A program made the translations under genes and the position numbers. DNA of 11,092 nucleotides from an uncultured Lachnospiraceae bacterium (GTDB lineage: Bacteria; Bacillota; Clostridia; Lachnospirales; Lachnospiraceae), in NCBI GenBank assembly GCA_947177925.1, contig CAMWWJ010000082.1, positions 1-11,092 on the forward strand, given 5' to 3'. This document shows positions 1-7,565 of the stretch, piece by piece. Each line of letters opens with the position of its first letter. Position 1 is the first letter of the stretch. The notes below the pieces were generated by a model. It ran no database searches and had not been told where the DNA came from. It saw only the letters and a list, made by a program, of their open reading frames with translations.

Positions 1-1
1 A

Positions 2-142
2 TTGTTTTATTCCTACTTAAACGACAAGACCGATGAATTTTTAGAAGAACATAATTTCAGCCGTGAAGAGGTAAGGCTGGGATTAAAAGATATTTTGTCC
101 AAATATGGGATTGATAGTTTCGCAGAGATGATTTTGCTATAG
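2..142 (+). CDS. 3' end of an unrecognised protein gene (partial, truncated by window start)
   Basis: An open frame runs from the left edge to TAG at 140-142 and gives 46 C-terminal residues, ending in SKYGIDSFAEMILL. The sequence is hydrophilic and helix-forming (DEFLEEHNFSREEVRLGLKD), with no membrane segment or catalytic motif. I do not recognise the family. The charged helical tail and the decayed ORFs that follow fit an accessory gene of an integrative element, but that is inference. The true start lies outside the window, so its length and function cannot be judged. Confidence 0.5.
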   Translation: MFYSYLNDKTDEFLEEHNFSREEVRLGLKDILSKYGIDSFAEMILL

Positions 143-194
143 CCATTCGCTCCTCCGTTGCCACTTTGATTGAAGCATTGATGAAAAGCCGGTA

Positions 195-681
195 ATGGAG
201 GAGCTTCTTAAAAAGTCAGCAACAGGGAAGCTTATGTGCAGTTTTGCTGATAAACTTTAAGTTAAGTTTTATTCTGCTTTGGTCAACGACTGTTTTATGG
301 ATTTACCTATTCTGTTGTGGCATAATATGCTCAGAGAGGTGATGCGATGAGGCCCTGTGTGAAGGATACCGGCTGCTCAGCAATGAAATTCATCAGTTTG
401 AACAGCCTCTTGTCGGATATGGACTGATTATATATGAAAACTGGAGAAATGAGCTTAAGGTGGAGAATGAAAAAAATCTGGAAACGATAGATTGTCTGTA
501 TCCCCACATTTTCATACTTTATGAGAATAAGATGTGCATCAAACAATTCTTGGAACTTTGCATTCATACTGTTACCAGGCTTGACATGGAATTGCTTGAA
601 ACAGAAGCATTAAATAGTTGGGCATTAGCGATAAAGGTCGAACATCATATTTCACCATCTGACAGCCAGTCAGTGTCCTAA
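195..681 (+). pseudogene. Decayed hypothetical ORF (in-frame stop plus frameshift)
   Basis: An ATG at 195 opens a frame reading MEELLKKSATGKLMCSFADK, which is stopped by TAA at 258-260. The same frame resumes as VKFYSALVNDCFMDLPILLW and ends at TGA 348-350. The protein-like reading then continues one frame over (EALCEGYRLLSNEIHQFEQP) through to TAA at 679-681, giving about 110 further residues without a stop and ending in SPSDSQSVS. The last open part has no ATG start with a ribosome binding site. A GTG at 460 is the first formal start, but protein-like sequence extends well upstream of it. The simplest reading is one gene of roughly 160 codons broken by a nonsense mutation and a frameshift near 342-350. 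The alternative is several small unrelated ORFs. The family is not recognised. There is no hydrophobic segment long enough for a membrane span. Confidence 0.4.
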
Positions 682-700
682 TGAGGATGCTGACTGGCTG
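663..700. repeat. Strong inverted repeat / hairpin
   Basis: The arms CAGCCAGTCAG (663-673) and CTGACTGGCTG (690-700) are perfect reverse complements over 11 bp. Inside them, two G-U pairs and TCCT/AGGA extend the stem to 17 bp around an AATG loop. The stop codon at 679-681 of the preceding ORF lies at the loop. No T-run follows on the plus strand (AGTGCCGG), so it is not a standard intrinsic terminator. It could be a bidirectional or weak terminator, a remnant of a mobile-element end, or an RNA processing site. Confidence 0.7.
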
Positions 701-734
701 AGTGCCGGTAAAAACCAAATGAAGGAAGTAGGAG

Positions 735-776
735 ATGGACAAGAAGAGCCGCCGAGAAATGAAAATAGGTACTTGA
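735..776 (+). pseudogene. 13-codon ORF fragment with a good ribosome binding site, cut short at the resistance-module promoter
   Basis: AGTAGGAG precedes an ATG at 735 and the frame reads MDKKSRREMKIGT before TGA at 774-776. The basic N-terminus looks like the start of a small DNA-binding or mobilisation-type protein. The stop falls inside the -35 element (773-778) of the promoter for the penicillin-binding protein. The ORF is therefore upstream of that transcript and is not a leader peptide for it. I interpret it as the 5' stub of a gene cut off where the resistance module begins. It could equally be a chance ORF. Confidence 0.3.
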
Positions 777-801
777 CTTGAAAATCCTACAGGTGTAATA
801 T
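773..801 (+). promoter_or_regulatory. Promoter of the PBP-lipoprotein operon with embedded BlaI/MecI operator (box 1)
   Basis: TTGACT (773-778) is followed after 17 bp by TAATAT (796-801), a good sigma-A promoter. The dyad CTACAGGTGTAAT (787-799) lies across the spacer and the -10 element. It matches the TACA-N2-TGTA core that BlaI and MecI bind at staphylococcal bla and mec promoters. A repressor bound here would block RNA polymerase. A blaI gene with a matching operator lies in the same window. Confidence 0.85.
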
Positions 802-845
802 TTAATTAAATACAGAAGTTGTGAGAAAACAAATTTTTTTGCCTT

Positions 846-869
846 AAAATCTTACAAATGTAGTATTTA
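846..869 (+). promoter_or_regulatory. Second BlaI/MecI operator (box 2), direct repeat of box 1, with a possible second promoter
   Basis: TTACAAATGTAGT (852-864) carries the TACA-N2-TGTA dyad. The surrounding 24 bp (846-869) match 781-804 at 20 of 24 positions, including the flanking AAAATC and TATTTA. The spacing is 65 bp, about six helical turns. The same geometry provides a weaker promoter, TTGCCT (839-844) with TAGTAT (861-866) after 16 bp. Box 2 may work as a second operator downstream of the first transcription start, as a tandem promoter-operator, or both. Confidence 0.75.
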
Positions 870-936
870 TAAAAATATAGAAAAACGATAATTTAATATG
901 GACATATTGGTAAGGCAAGGTGAATGGAGGTTAAAT

Positions 937-3054
937 ATGAAAGGAAGAAATAGACGCAGACGAAAAAAGAAACAGAGTAAATTACGGTTAATTACAGTTG
1001 TGCTGACAGGGATGATTATAATAGGCACTGCCATATATGGAATATGCTTTTTGCGTAAAGGCGTTGTCCGGACTTCTCCGGAAGAACTTCTCGTCCAATA
1101 TATGAATTATATTCCGAAACAGGAATATGAACAGATGTATGCGATGCTGAATGTTGAGGCATCGGGTAATATCAGTCAGGAGGATTTTATTAAGCGAAAC
1201 TCAGCCATTTATAAGGGAATTGAGTTGCAAAATATGGTGATTGAGATTTCGGCATATGATGAGGAGCAGAAGATAGTAACATACCGGACTTCTTTTGATA
1301 CGGTTGCAGGGAATATCAGTTTTGAGAATAAAGCGTTTTTTCTGGAAGGAGAAGAGGGATACGAATTGGTATGGGATGATTCACTGATCTTTCCGGAATT
1401 AAGTTCTACGGATAAAGTAAGAGTTTCCACCATACAGGCAAGGCGGGGAGAAATTCTGGACAGAAACGGACGGGTTCTTGCCGGAATGGGGGTTGCCTCC
1501 TCGGTTGGAATTGTTCCGGGAAAGCTGGAAAACAGGGACGAAGCAATTCTTGAAATAGCAGAGTTGCTGGAAATAAATCCGGAGGTTATAGAAAAGAAAT
1601 TATCAGCACAGTGGGTAAGGGATGATTTTTTCGTACCAATTCAGATGATTCCTAAAGTAAAAGAAATAGAACTGTTGGCTTTTGAACCGGATGAGAAAGT
1701 TCTCAAGGAACAGGAACGTCAGGAAAAACTGCTGGCAATTCCGGGAATAATGATTTCCGATACTGAGATTCGGGAGTATCCATTGGGTGAGGCGGCAGCA
1801 CATCTGATAGGGTATGTGCAGGGTGTTACGGCAGAAGATTTAGAAAAACATGCAGGAGAAGGATATACGGCAAGCAGCGTAATCGGCAGAAGCGGAGTGG
1901 AAGGCTTGTTTGAAAAAGAGCTAAAAGGACAGAACGGTTACAGGATTTACATTGTGGACTCGGAAGGGAAAGAGAAGGAGGAGCTTGCTTGTAAATTAGT
2001 GCGGCATGGACAGAACATACAACTGACAATAGATGCTGGTCTTCAAGTTTCGTTATATGAGCAGTTCAAGGAAGATAAAAGCTGTTCGGTAGCCATGAAT
2101 CCGTATACCGGAGAGGTATTGGCCTTGGTCAGTACACCATCCTATGATAACAATGACTTTATTATGGGATTATCAAATGAGCAATGGACCGCACTTAGTG
2201 AAGATGAGAATCTTCCGATGTATAACCGGTTCCGACAGGTATGGTGTCCTGGGTCTACATTTAAACCCATTACTGCTGCTGTCGGTTTGGAATCAGGAGC
2301 AATCGACCCGACGGAAGATTATGGAAACGTGGGGTTAAGTTGGCAAAAGGATGCATCGTGGGGTTCCTATTATGTAACAACCCTTCATGCATATGAACCG
2401 GTTATTTTGGAAAATGCCCTGATTTATTCTGACAATATTTATTTTGCAAAGGCCGCGTTAAAGATTGGTGCAGATGAGATGGAGAGTTCTCTGACGCGTC
2501 TTGGGTTTAATGCAGAACTGCCATTTGAAATTAGGATGGCAGAATCGCAGTATTCTAATACAGAAGGCATTGAAACAGAAATACAACTGGCAGACAGCGG
2601 TTACGGGCAGGGACAGGTATTAGTGAACCCATTACATATGGCTTGTATTTATTCTGCTTTTTGTAATGAAGGTAATATCATAAAGCCTTATCTGGTCTAC
2701 CAAAATGAAGTAACTGCCGAGTATTGGATAGCGGGAGCATTTTCTGTCGAAACAGCAAACAGGGTGTTAGAAGGAACAAAAAAGATAGTGAATGATTCTC
2801 ATGGAACCGGATATGCAGCACATCGAGATGACATTGTTTTAGCAGGGAAAACAGGTACAGCAGAAATCAAGGCATCAAAAAATGATACTTCTGGTACAGA
2901 ACTGGGTTGGTTTGTTATTTATACTCCAGAGGAAACCGTAGAGCGGCCGATATTGATTATCAGTATGGTAGAAGATGTGAAAGGAAGAGGAGGAAGCAGT
3001 TATGTCGTTAAAAGAGACAGCTTGGTTCTGGAAGAATGGTTTCGCCGCAATTAG
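937..3054 (+). CDS. MecA/PBP2a-like penicillin-binding protein (class B transpeptidase with NTF2-like N-terminal domain)
   Basis: This is a membrane-anchored peptidoglycan DD-transpeptidase of the low-affinity PBP2a/PBP5 type, predicted to cross-link wall peptides when other PBPs are acylated. I place the start at ATG 937, which has GGAGG at 926-930 with a 6-bp gap and gives 705 residues. An in-frame ATG at 898 has no ribosome binding site. From that start: a very basic head, one membrane span (about 18-40), a MecA_N/NTF2-like domain (about 45-150), a dimerisation domain opening with RRGEILDRNGRVLA, and the transpeptidase domain. Catalytic motifs are STFK (440-443, nucleophile Ser440), SDN (498-500) and KTG (638-640). 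PBP2a of S. aureus is 668 residues with KSG as its third motif; here it is the usual KTG. Two BlaI boxes precede the gene, which overlaps the lipoprotein gene by 53 bp. Low drug affinity is inferred from architecture and regulation, not shown. Confidence 0.9.
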   Translation: MKGRNRRRRKKKQSKLRLITVVLTGMIIIGTAIYGICFLRKGVVRTSPEELLVQYMNYIPKQEYEQMYAMLNVEASGNISQEDFIKRNSAIYKGIELQNMVIEISAYDEEQKIVTYRTSFDTVAGNISFENKAFFLEGEEGYELVWDDSLIFPELSSTDKVRVSTIQARRGEILDRNGRVLAGMGVASSVGIVPGKLENRDEAILEIAELLEINPEVIEKKLSAQWVRDDFFVPIQMIPKVKEIELLAFEPDEKVLKEQERQEKLLAIPGIMISDTEIREYPLGEAAAHLIGYVQGVTAEDLEKHAGEGYTASSVIGRSGVEGLFEKELKGQNGYRIYIVDSEGKEKEELACKLVRHGQNIQLTIDAGLQVSLYEQFKEDKSCSVAMNPYTGEVLALVSTPSYDNNDFIMGLSNEQWTALSEDENLPMYNRFRQVWCPGSTFKPITAAVGLESGAIDPTEDYGNVGLSWQKDASWGSYYVTTLHAYEPVILENALIYSDNIYFAKAALKIGADEMESSLTRLGFNAELPFEIRMAESQYSNTEGIETEIQLADSGYGQGQVLVNPLHMACIYSAFCNEGNIIKPYLVYQNEVTAEYWIAGAFSVETANRVLEGTKKIVNDSHGTGYAAHRDDIVLAGKTGTAEIKASKNDTSGTELGWFVIYTPEETVERPILIISMVEDVKGRGGSSYVVKRDSLVLEEWFRRN

Positions 3055-5320
3055 TTTTATACTGCTGTTTAGCGTTTTGGGGTGTAGTGATACACCTCAG
3101 AAGGAAACATCGGTTGCTGAAACTGTAGATGAGGTTCGGGCTGTTTCGGAGAATACGCAGGAGGATGATGAAAAAATAATAGATATTTTTCTGGAATTTT
3201 ATCAAAGTGCAGAGACAAATAAAATAGCGGATTTGGATACGATTCGCAGTATCATAAAACGGTTTGGAGAGAATGGCTATCCGGCTGTTGACAGCAGAAA
3301 CCAAATTGATATGACTGAACCGGAGCAGGTTATTCAATTTTGTAAAATGGTGGATTCCAAAGAGGAAGCAAAAATTACGATTCTGGAAATCGGATATCAA
3401 GGCGGATTTGTAAAATATGATTTGCAGACAAAAGACGGAAATGTGGATGTGGTCAAAAGCTGTTACAAATATGAAAACGAAAATATGCGAAAGGAAGTTA
3501 CAGGAAACTATCGGGCAGAGTCATGGAATTATACGGAAGAGGGCTATTTGATGTTTTCCGGAGTCTGTTTTTCGGAGGAATTATATGTACTTACATTGAG
3601 CGGAGCAGAGGAACATACTGCGTTTCGGGTACAGCCCTTGGACGAAGCATACAGGGAACTGAACCGGAAATATCTTCTTCCCATTGGCTATAAGCAGAAT
3701 AATATGTTCCTTGTGGATTGGAGCGAAGATGACTTTGGGAACTTGAATTTCTATGACATGTATGACATTTTTTATCCGAAAATAAATGCAGGAGCTGTCC
3801 CATATGTGGCAGACGACAATCTGGGAGTTGGTGCGGTGTATCGAATACCCAAGGATGAATTTGAACGTGTCATCATGACGTATTTTAATATTGATAGCGA
3901 AACATTGCAGTCAAAAACAGCCTATTATTCAGAGGATTCGACCTATGAATATAAGCCAAGAGGATTTTATGAAGTAGAGTATCCGGAGTATCCATATCCG
4001 GAAGTGGTCGGTTTTACAGAAAACAAGGATGGGACGATTACGCTTACAGTAAATGTGGTATTTCCGTATGCAGGGGAAGCTAAAGTGTATGCTCACGAGG
4101 TAGTGGTTCGTCCTTTAGGGGACGGAGGGATACAGTATGTATCCAACAGAATAATACCGTCAGAATATAATCGTGAGGAAACATGGCATACTCCTCGTTT
4201 GACTGAAAAAGAATGGAAACATATATATGGAGGTTATGACCTTCCGGTTAATGATGCCGAAAGAGAGGAAGCAGAAGCTGACTGTAAAAGAGTGATGGGG
4301 CTTATTTTTAGCATTTATGAACAAGCAGACAAGGGCAAAGCATCTAATGTTGTTCTTTCAGATGAAATCGTTCTGGAAATGCAAAGTAAAGTAAAAAAGA
4401 CGGGATGTCCGGTTTATACCGTTGTATTGTATTCCAATATGGAAAATGAAAAGAAGATGGAGAATTTTCTAAAGGCATGCATGGAGGGTGAAACCGGTTC
4501 GATAGTTGTATATGAGATTCGTGCAGACGGTGGCATAGGAAGGATGAAATATATTTTTGACGGAGCAGATATGTATGTCTTAAGTGTAAGCGCAGTATGG
4601 AACGAAGAAAACGAACTGAACATCACTTATGTTTCCCAGACTAGAGTTAAAGAATGGCGATATTCGGACGAAGGCTGGTTTTGCTATGAACTGTGTGTTC
4701 CGGAGTATCCTGAGGTAATGGAAGTGGTTGATGGGAGCTGCCTGCTCAGAATAAAACCAATGACGGAAGAAGCGCGTGAACTATCTAAAAAGTGTGTGTT
4801 GGGATTGGGATACCAGGGAAATAATATTTTGTGTTCTGATTGGGATACAGACCATATGGATAGGCTGGATTACAATGGAATGTATGAATATCTATTTGCG
4901 ATGAAATATGAAAAGGAGCTTTATTCTGAGGTTTATCCAAACGGCATACCTAAAGAAGAATTTGAAAGTCTGATTATGGAATATTTTCCTGTAACAGCAG
5001 AGCAGATACGGGAATATGCAGTATTTGATGAAGAAAAGCAGACCTATGTTTGGAGACGGCTGGACTGCTTGAATTATGCGCCAACCTTTTTCGGAACTTC
5101 TTTGCCGGAGGTTACAGAAATAAAAGAAAATGGAAATGGTACAGTTACATTAACGGTAAATGCTGTATGTGACATGGTCATTTGTAATGAGGCGGTCATA
5201 ACACATGAACTTACGGTGCAGTTTACAGAGGATGGCAGTTTCCGGTATTTGGGAAATAAAATCCTTAATGATGGAACAAAGGATATACCGGAGTATCAGT
5301 ACCGCATTAATGTCAACTGA
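3002..5320 (+). CDS. Lipoprotein of two tandem homologous ~330-aa units, co-transcribed with the MecA-like PBP; function unknown
   Basis: The start ATG 3002 lies inside the PBP gene with AGGAGG at 2988-2993 and an 8-bp gap, so translation is probably coupled. The 772-residue product begins with a lipoprotein signal (hydrophobic 13-27, lipobox VLGC, Cys28) and an acidic linker, so it should sit on the outer face of the membrane. The rest is an internal duplication, about 57-384 and 427-754. Matching pairs are NYTEEGY / RYSDEGW, GYKQNNMFLVDW / GYQGNNILCSDW, IPKDEFERVIMTYF / IPKEEFESLIMEYF, and DGTITLTVNVV / NGTVTLTVNAV. Each unit mixes a helical start with beta-rich segments. There are no PBP, beta-lactamase or protease motifs. 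It may belong to the DUF6070 group of clostridial lipoproteins, but that assignment is from memory and uncertain. Its position makes it a BlaI-controlled partner of the PBP; a chaperone, scaffold or wall-binding role is inference only. Confidence 0.85.
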   Translation: MSLKETAWFWKNGFAAISFILLFSVLGCSDTPQKETSVAETVDEVRAVSENTQEDDEKIIDIFLEFYQSAETNKIADLDTIRSIIKRFGENGYPAVDSRNQIDMTEPEQVIQFCKMVDSKEEAKITILEIGYQGGFVKYDLQTKDGNVDVVKSCYKYENENMRKEVTGNYRAESWNYTEEGYLMFSGVCFSEELYVLTLSGAEEHTAFRVQPLDEAYRELNRKYLLPIGYKQNNMFLVDWSEDDFGNLNFYDMYDIFYPKINAGAVPYVADDNLGVGAVYRIPKDEFERVIMTYFNIDSETLQSKTAYYSEDSTYEYKPRGFYEVEYPEYPYPEVVGFTENKDGTITLTVNVVFPYAGEAKVYAHEVVVRPLGDGGIQYVSNRIIPSEYNREETWHTPRLTEKEWKHIYGGYDLPVNDAEREEAEADCKRVMGLIFSIYEQADKGKASNVVLSDEIVLEMQSKVKKTGCPVYTVVLYSNMENEKKMENFLKACMEGETGSIVVYEIRADGGIGRMKYIFDGADMYVLSVSAVWNEENELNITYVSQTRVKEWRYSDEGWFCYELCVPEYPEVMEVVDGSCLLRIKPMTEEARELSKKCVLGLGYQGNNILCSDWDTDHMDRLDYNGMYEYLFAMKYEKELYSEVYPNGIPKEEFESLIMEYFPVTAEQIREYAVFDEEKQTYVWRRLDCLNYAPTFFGTSLPEVTEIKENGNGTVTLTVNAVCDMVICNEAVITHELTVQFTEDGSFRYLGNKILNDGTKDIPEYQYRINVN

Positions 5321-5341
5321 GTCATTCCTGATATAAGTTTT

Positions 5342-7138
5342 TTATTCCCAAATATTCATGTCAGACAATATAGACATGGCTATTTCTGCTGCACTACTTC
5401 CGGAAGCGCCGCTATCGGCTTCGATGTTGGCAACAAAAAAGTATGTGTTATCTGCAGTTTCAATGAAGCCGACAAACCACCCATTTACATCTTGTCCATC
5501 CACACGTCCGGTTCCGGTCTTTCCGTATAATGTTCCGGTCTCGGAAGAGGAGAGACAGATGGCGCCTTTTACAGCGTTGATGTTTTCGAGAGAAAAACCA
5601 AAGCTATTATGATATAGTTTTGTCAAAAGTTCGACCTGCTCTATCGGGGAGATTTTCAAGGAAGACTCCATCCAATAAGTGGAGAAATCGCCGCTCATAT
5701 TTTGGTTTCCATACCCAATTTCCTGAATGTAGTTATAAACGGAAGCGGCTCCAAGCTGTTCGTTCACTTCCTGAAAATACCAGTTGGCAGATGTATTCAT
5801 TGCAGATTGTAAGGTCTGAGAGGTATTCCATGCTTCAAATGGATAAATTTCTCCATTCCAGGCGATTAAGGAGTCATCCGGTGTAATGATGCTTTCTTCT
5901 AATGCGAACAAAGCAGCGTATATTTTGTAGGTGGAGTTTGGTGAAACTCTCAGGGCAGCATGCTCTATGTCATATATGTTCCATGCATCATTTTCCAAAT
6001 CATATAAAACAAAGCTTCCTTCGTATTCTCCAAAGTATGCAGAAAGGTCTGCATAGAAAATGTTTTTAGAAGAGGAGTCCCATTGGTAGTGACTTTCATC
6101 CGCCGCGTATGCAGAAATAAAAGGTGCAAGTCCTAAAACAAGAACAGCAGTCAGTGTAAATGCAGTTATGCTTTTTATTCTTTTCGTAAACGTTGGTTTC
6201 TCATAAGAGGCAATATTGATAATGCGCCGCTTCATTTGTTTCATATTTCCGCCAAGACCGGCGGCAAATGGAAAAGGAGACAGAGAAACTTTTTCTGCAA
6301 AGTTAATTAGTGTATTACCGTAATCAGCATAAGTGTCTTCTTTGAGCATTTTCAAAACAGACGTATCACAGGCAATCTCTCTGTCAGTACGCATTTCCTT
6401 AAGAGCGTACCAGACAAGAGGATTAAACCAGTATATCACTCCGATAAGGTTCATCAGATAACCGATAAGAATATCCTTGTGCTTATAGTGCTGCAGTTCG
6501 TGTAACAGCATGTAGCGCATATCCGATTCGTTATAATCTGAGATTAGATGAATCGGCAGATAAATACATGGTTTTAAAAGACCCACAATAATAGGTGATT
6601 TCAAAAAAGCAGTGCTGTATATGGGAATATTCGTATGAATTCCTGCTTCATTCAGGCAGCGATGATACAGTCTGCCGACCTTTTTGTTCTGAAGAGGAAG
6701 GGCAGATTTCTTCAAGGCGCATAAGCAGAGAGAGGATTTGATGTTCCATATAATCATAAATAAAATGCCCGCAGTCCAGATGCCCAATAATATATATCCG
6801 GCTGTGGGGGATACCGTGCTGTTTACAGAAAGAGCAAAGTCGTTCATCCAATTCGGATTTCCAATCAAATTTACATGCATGGCTTCACTGGCATTATTTC
6901 CGGTGTTAAAAACAGGAGAACTTTTCAAGCTGCTGAGCAGAGAGAGAATTTGCGGAAACCCGATTAGACGGAATGGCATAAAGGGAACTGCCAACACCCC
7001 GATTAATAGAAACCAGAGATTATATTGCATCCGGCTGGACAAAATATTTTTGAATATCCTTTTGGCTATAAGAAGAATTCCGATGATGCCGCAGATAAAC
7101 ACATTGCATATGAAAAAGCTTATCATAAAATCAGCCAC
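5342..7138 (-). CDS. blaR1: BlaR1/MecR1 beta-lactam sensor-transducer (M56 zinc metallopeptidase plus class D-like penicillin-binding domain)
   Basis: This integral membrane receptor is acylated by beta-lactams and responds by activating a cytoplasmic-facing zinc protease that leads to BlaI removal. I choose the GTG at 7136-7138: AAAGGAG lies 9 bp upstream and the codon follows the blaI stop by one base. That gives 598 residues, close to staphylococcal BlaR1 (585). A longer ATG frame from 7171 would overlap blaI by 32 bp. Counting from the GTG, membrane spans fall near 5-25, 40-53, 114-131 and 325-345. The M56 site HELQH is at 213-217, with REIACD around 253-258 as the probable third ligand. 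A KRR (303-305) corresponds to the Arg-Arg region reported for cleavage in S. aureus BlaR1. The extracellular sensor carries STYK (402-405), SAN (450-452), YGN (476-478) and KTG (540-542). All key residues are present, so it looks functional. Confidence 0.95.
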   Translation of the reverse strand: MADFMISFFICNVFICGIIGILLIAKRIFKNILSSRMQYNLWFLLIGVLAVPFMPFRLIGFPQILSLLSSLKSSPVFNTGNNASEAMHVNLIGNPNWMNDFALSVNSTVSPTAGYILLGIWTAGILFMIIWNIKSSLCLCALKKSALPLQNKKVGRLYHRCLNEAGIHTNIPIYSTAFLKSPIIVGLLKPCIYLPIHLISDYNESDMRYMLLHELQHYKHKDILIGYLMNLIGVIYWFNPLVWYALKEMRTDREIACDTSVLKMLKEDTYADYGNTLINFAEKVSLSPFPFAAGLGGNMKQMKRRIINIASYEKPTFTKRIKSITAFTLTAVLVLGLAPFISAYAADESHYQWDSSSKNIFYADLSAYFGEYEGSFVLYDLENDAWNIYDIEHAALRVSPNSTYKIYAALFALEESIITPDDSLIAWNGEIYPFEAWNTSQTLQSAMNTSANWYFQEVNEQLGAASVYNYIQEIGYGNQNMSGDFSTYWMESSLKISPIEQVELLTKLYHNSFGFSLENINAVKGAICLSSSETGTLYGKTGTGRVDGQDVNGWFVGFIETADNTYFFVANIEADSGASGSSAAEIAMSILSDMNIWE

Positions 7139-7139
7139 G

Positions 7140-7538
7140 TTAATGGTCTCCTTTTTTTGGTCTTTTGGCAAGAAGGGAGCGAAGCGTGTCTATTTCGGTT
7201 TCAGACAGGTTGTTGTTTTCTATGTATGCGGACAGCATGGCAGTAATATTTCCGTCATAATAGCGATTCAGAAAGGTATTACTTTCCTGACCGATGTATT
7301 CACTTTCCTGAACCACCGGAGTATAAACAAAAACCCGACTCTGTTTTTCATAAGTGAGGGCGCCCTTGGTTACAAGACGTTTAATCAGTGTCTGTATCGT
7401 TTTAGGGCTCCAGCTTGTGGTCTGCAGTAATTTATCTGTTATTTCATTGGTGCTGATTGGTGCATGTTTCCATACAATTTTCATAACTTCAAATTCAGCT
7501 TCCGAAATCTGTGGCAAATTGTTCACGTTAAACCTCAT
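7140..7538 (-). CDS. blaI: BlaI/MecI-family transcriptional repressor
   Basis: This is a dimeric winged-helix repressor of beta-lactam resistance genes. The start is ATG 7536-7538 with AGGA six bases upstream, giving 132 residues (S. aureus BlaI 126, MecI 123). A longer frame to 7607 would translate through the promoter and operator and is rejected. The winged helix spans about 8-75, with the recognition helix around WSPKTIQTLIKRLVTKGAL (43-61). The C-terminal dimerisation helices follow, including FLNRYYDGNI and LSETEIDTLRSLL. Aligned by hand to S. aureus BlaI, the Asn101-Phe102 cleavage bond falls at Ala104-Tyr105 here, so the aromatic is kept but not the Asn. blaI is first in a two-gene operon with blaR1 and is autoregulated through the operator at 7547-7559. 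Targets visible here are its own promoter and the PBP promoter. Confidence 0.95.
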   Translation of the reverse strand: MRFNVNNLPQISEAEFEVMKIVWKHAPISTNEITDKLLQTTSWSPKTIQTLIKRLVTKGALTYEKQSRVFVYTPVVQESEYIGQESNTFLNRYYDGNITAMLSAYIENNNLSETEIDTLRSLLAKRPKKGDH

Positions 7539-7546
7539 TTTGAATC

Positions 7547-7559
7547 CTACGTTTGTAAT
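7547..7559 (-). promoter_or_regulatory. BlaI/MecI operator (box 3) of the blaI-blaR1 operon
   Basis: On the plus strand this reads CTACGTTTGTAAT, matching boxes 1 and 2 in core (TAC..TGTA) and flank (preceded by GAATC). One half-site is imperfect (TACG instead of TACA). On the transcribed strand it lies just downstream of the -10 element, over the expected transcription start, and abuts the blaI ribosome binding site. Binding would give negative autoregulation. The imperfect half may make this site weaker than boxes 1 and 2. Confidence 0.8.
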
Positions 7560-7565
7560 AAATAT

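Noticed and set aside
331..567. A minus-strand 78-codon open frame in the left region
   Set aside because: It has no supporting ribosome binding site or recognisable motif and overlaps the more protein-like plus-strand reading.
812..840. Possible attenuator hairpin followed by a T-run between the two BlaI boxes
   Set aside because: The only pairing I find is about four base pairs (TTGT/ACAA), too weak for a terminator even with the T7 run.
898..936. Extension of the PBP to an in-frame ATG at 898
   Set aside because: No ribosome binding site precedes 898, while GGAGG sits 6 bp before the ATG at 937, which also opens the basic head plus membrane span expected for this family.
6738..7430. A 230-codon plus-strand open frame opposite blaR1 and blaI
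   Set aside because: It lies wholly antisense to two genes with complete conserved motifs, has no convincing ribosome binding site, and its protein shows no domain pattern.
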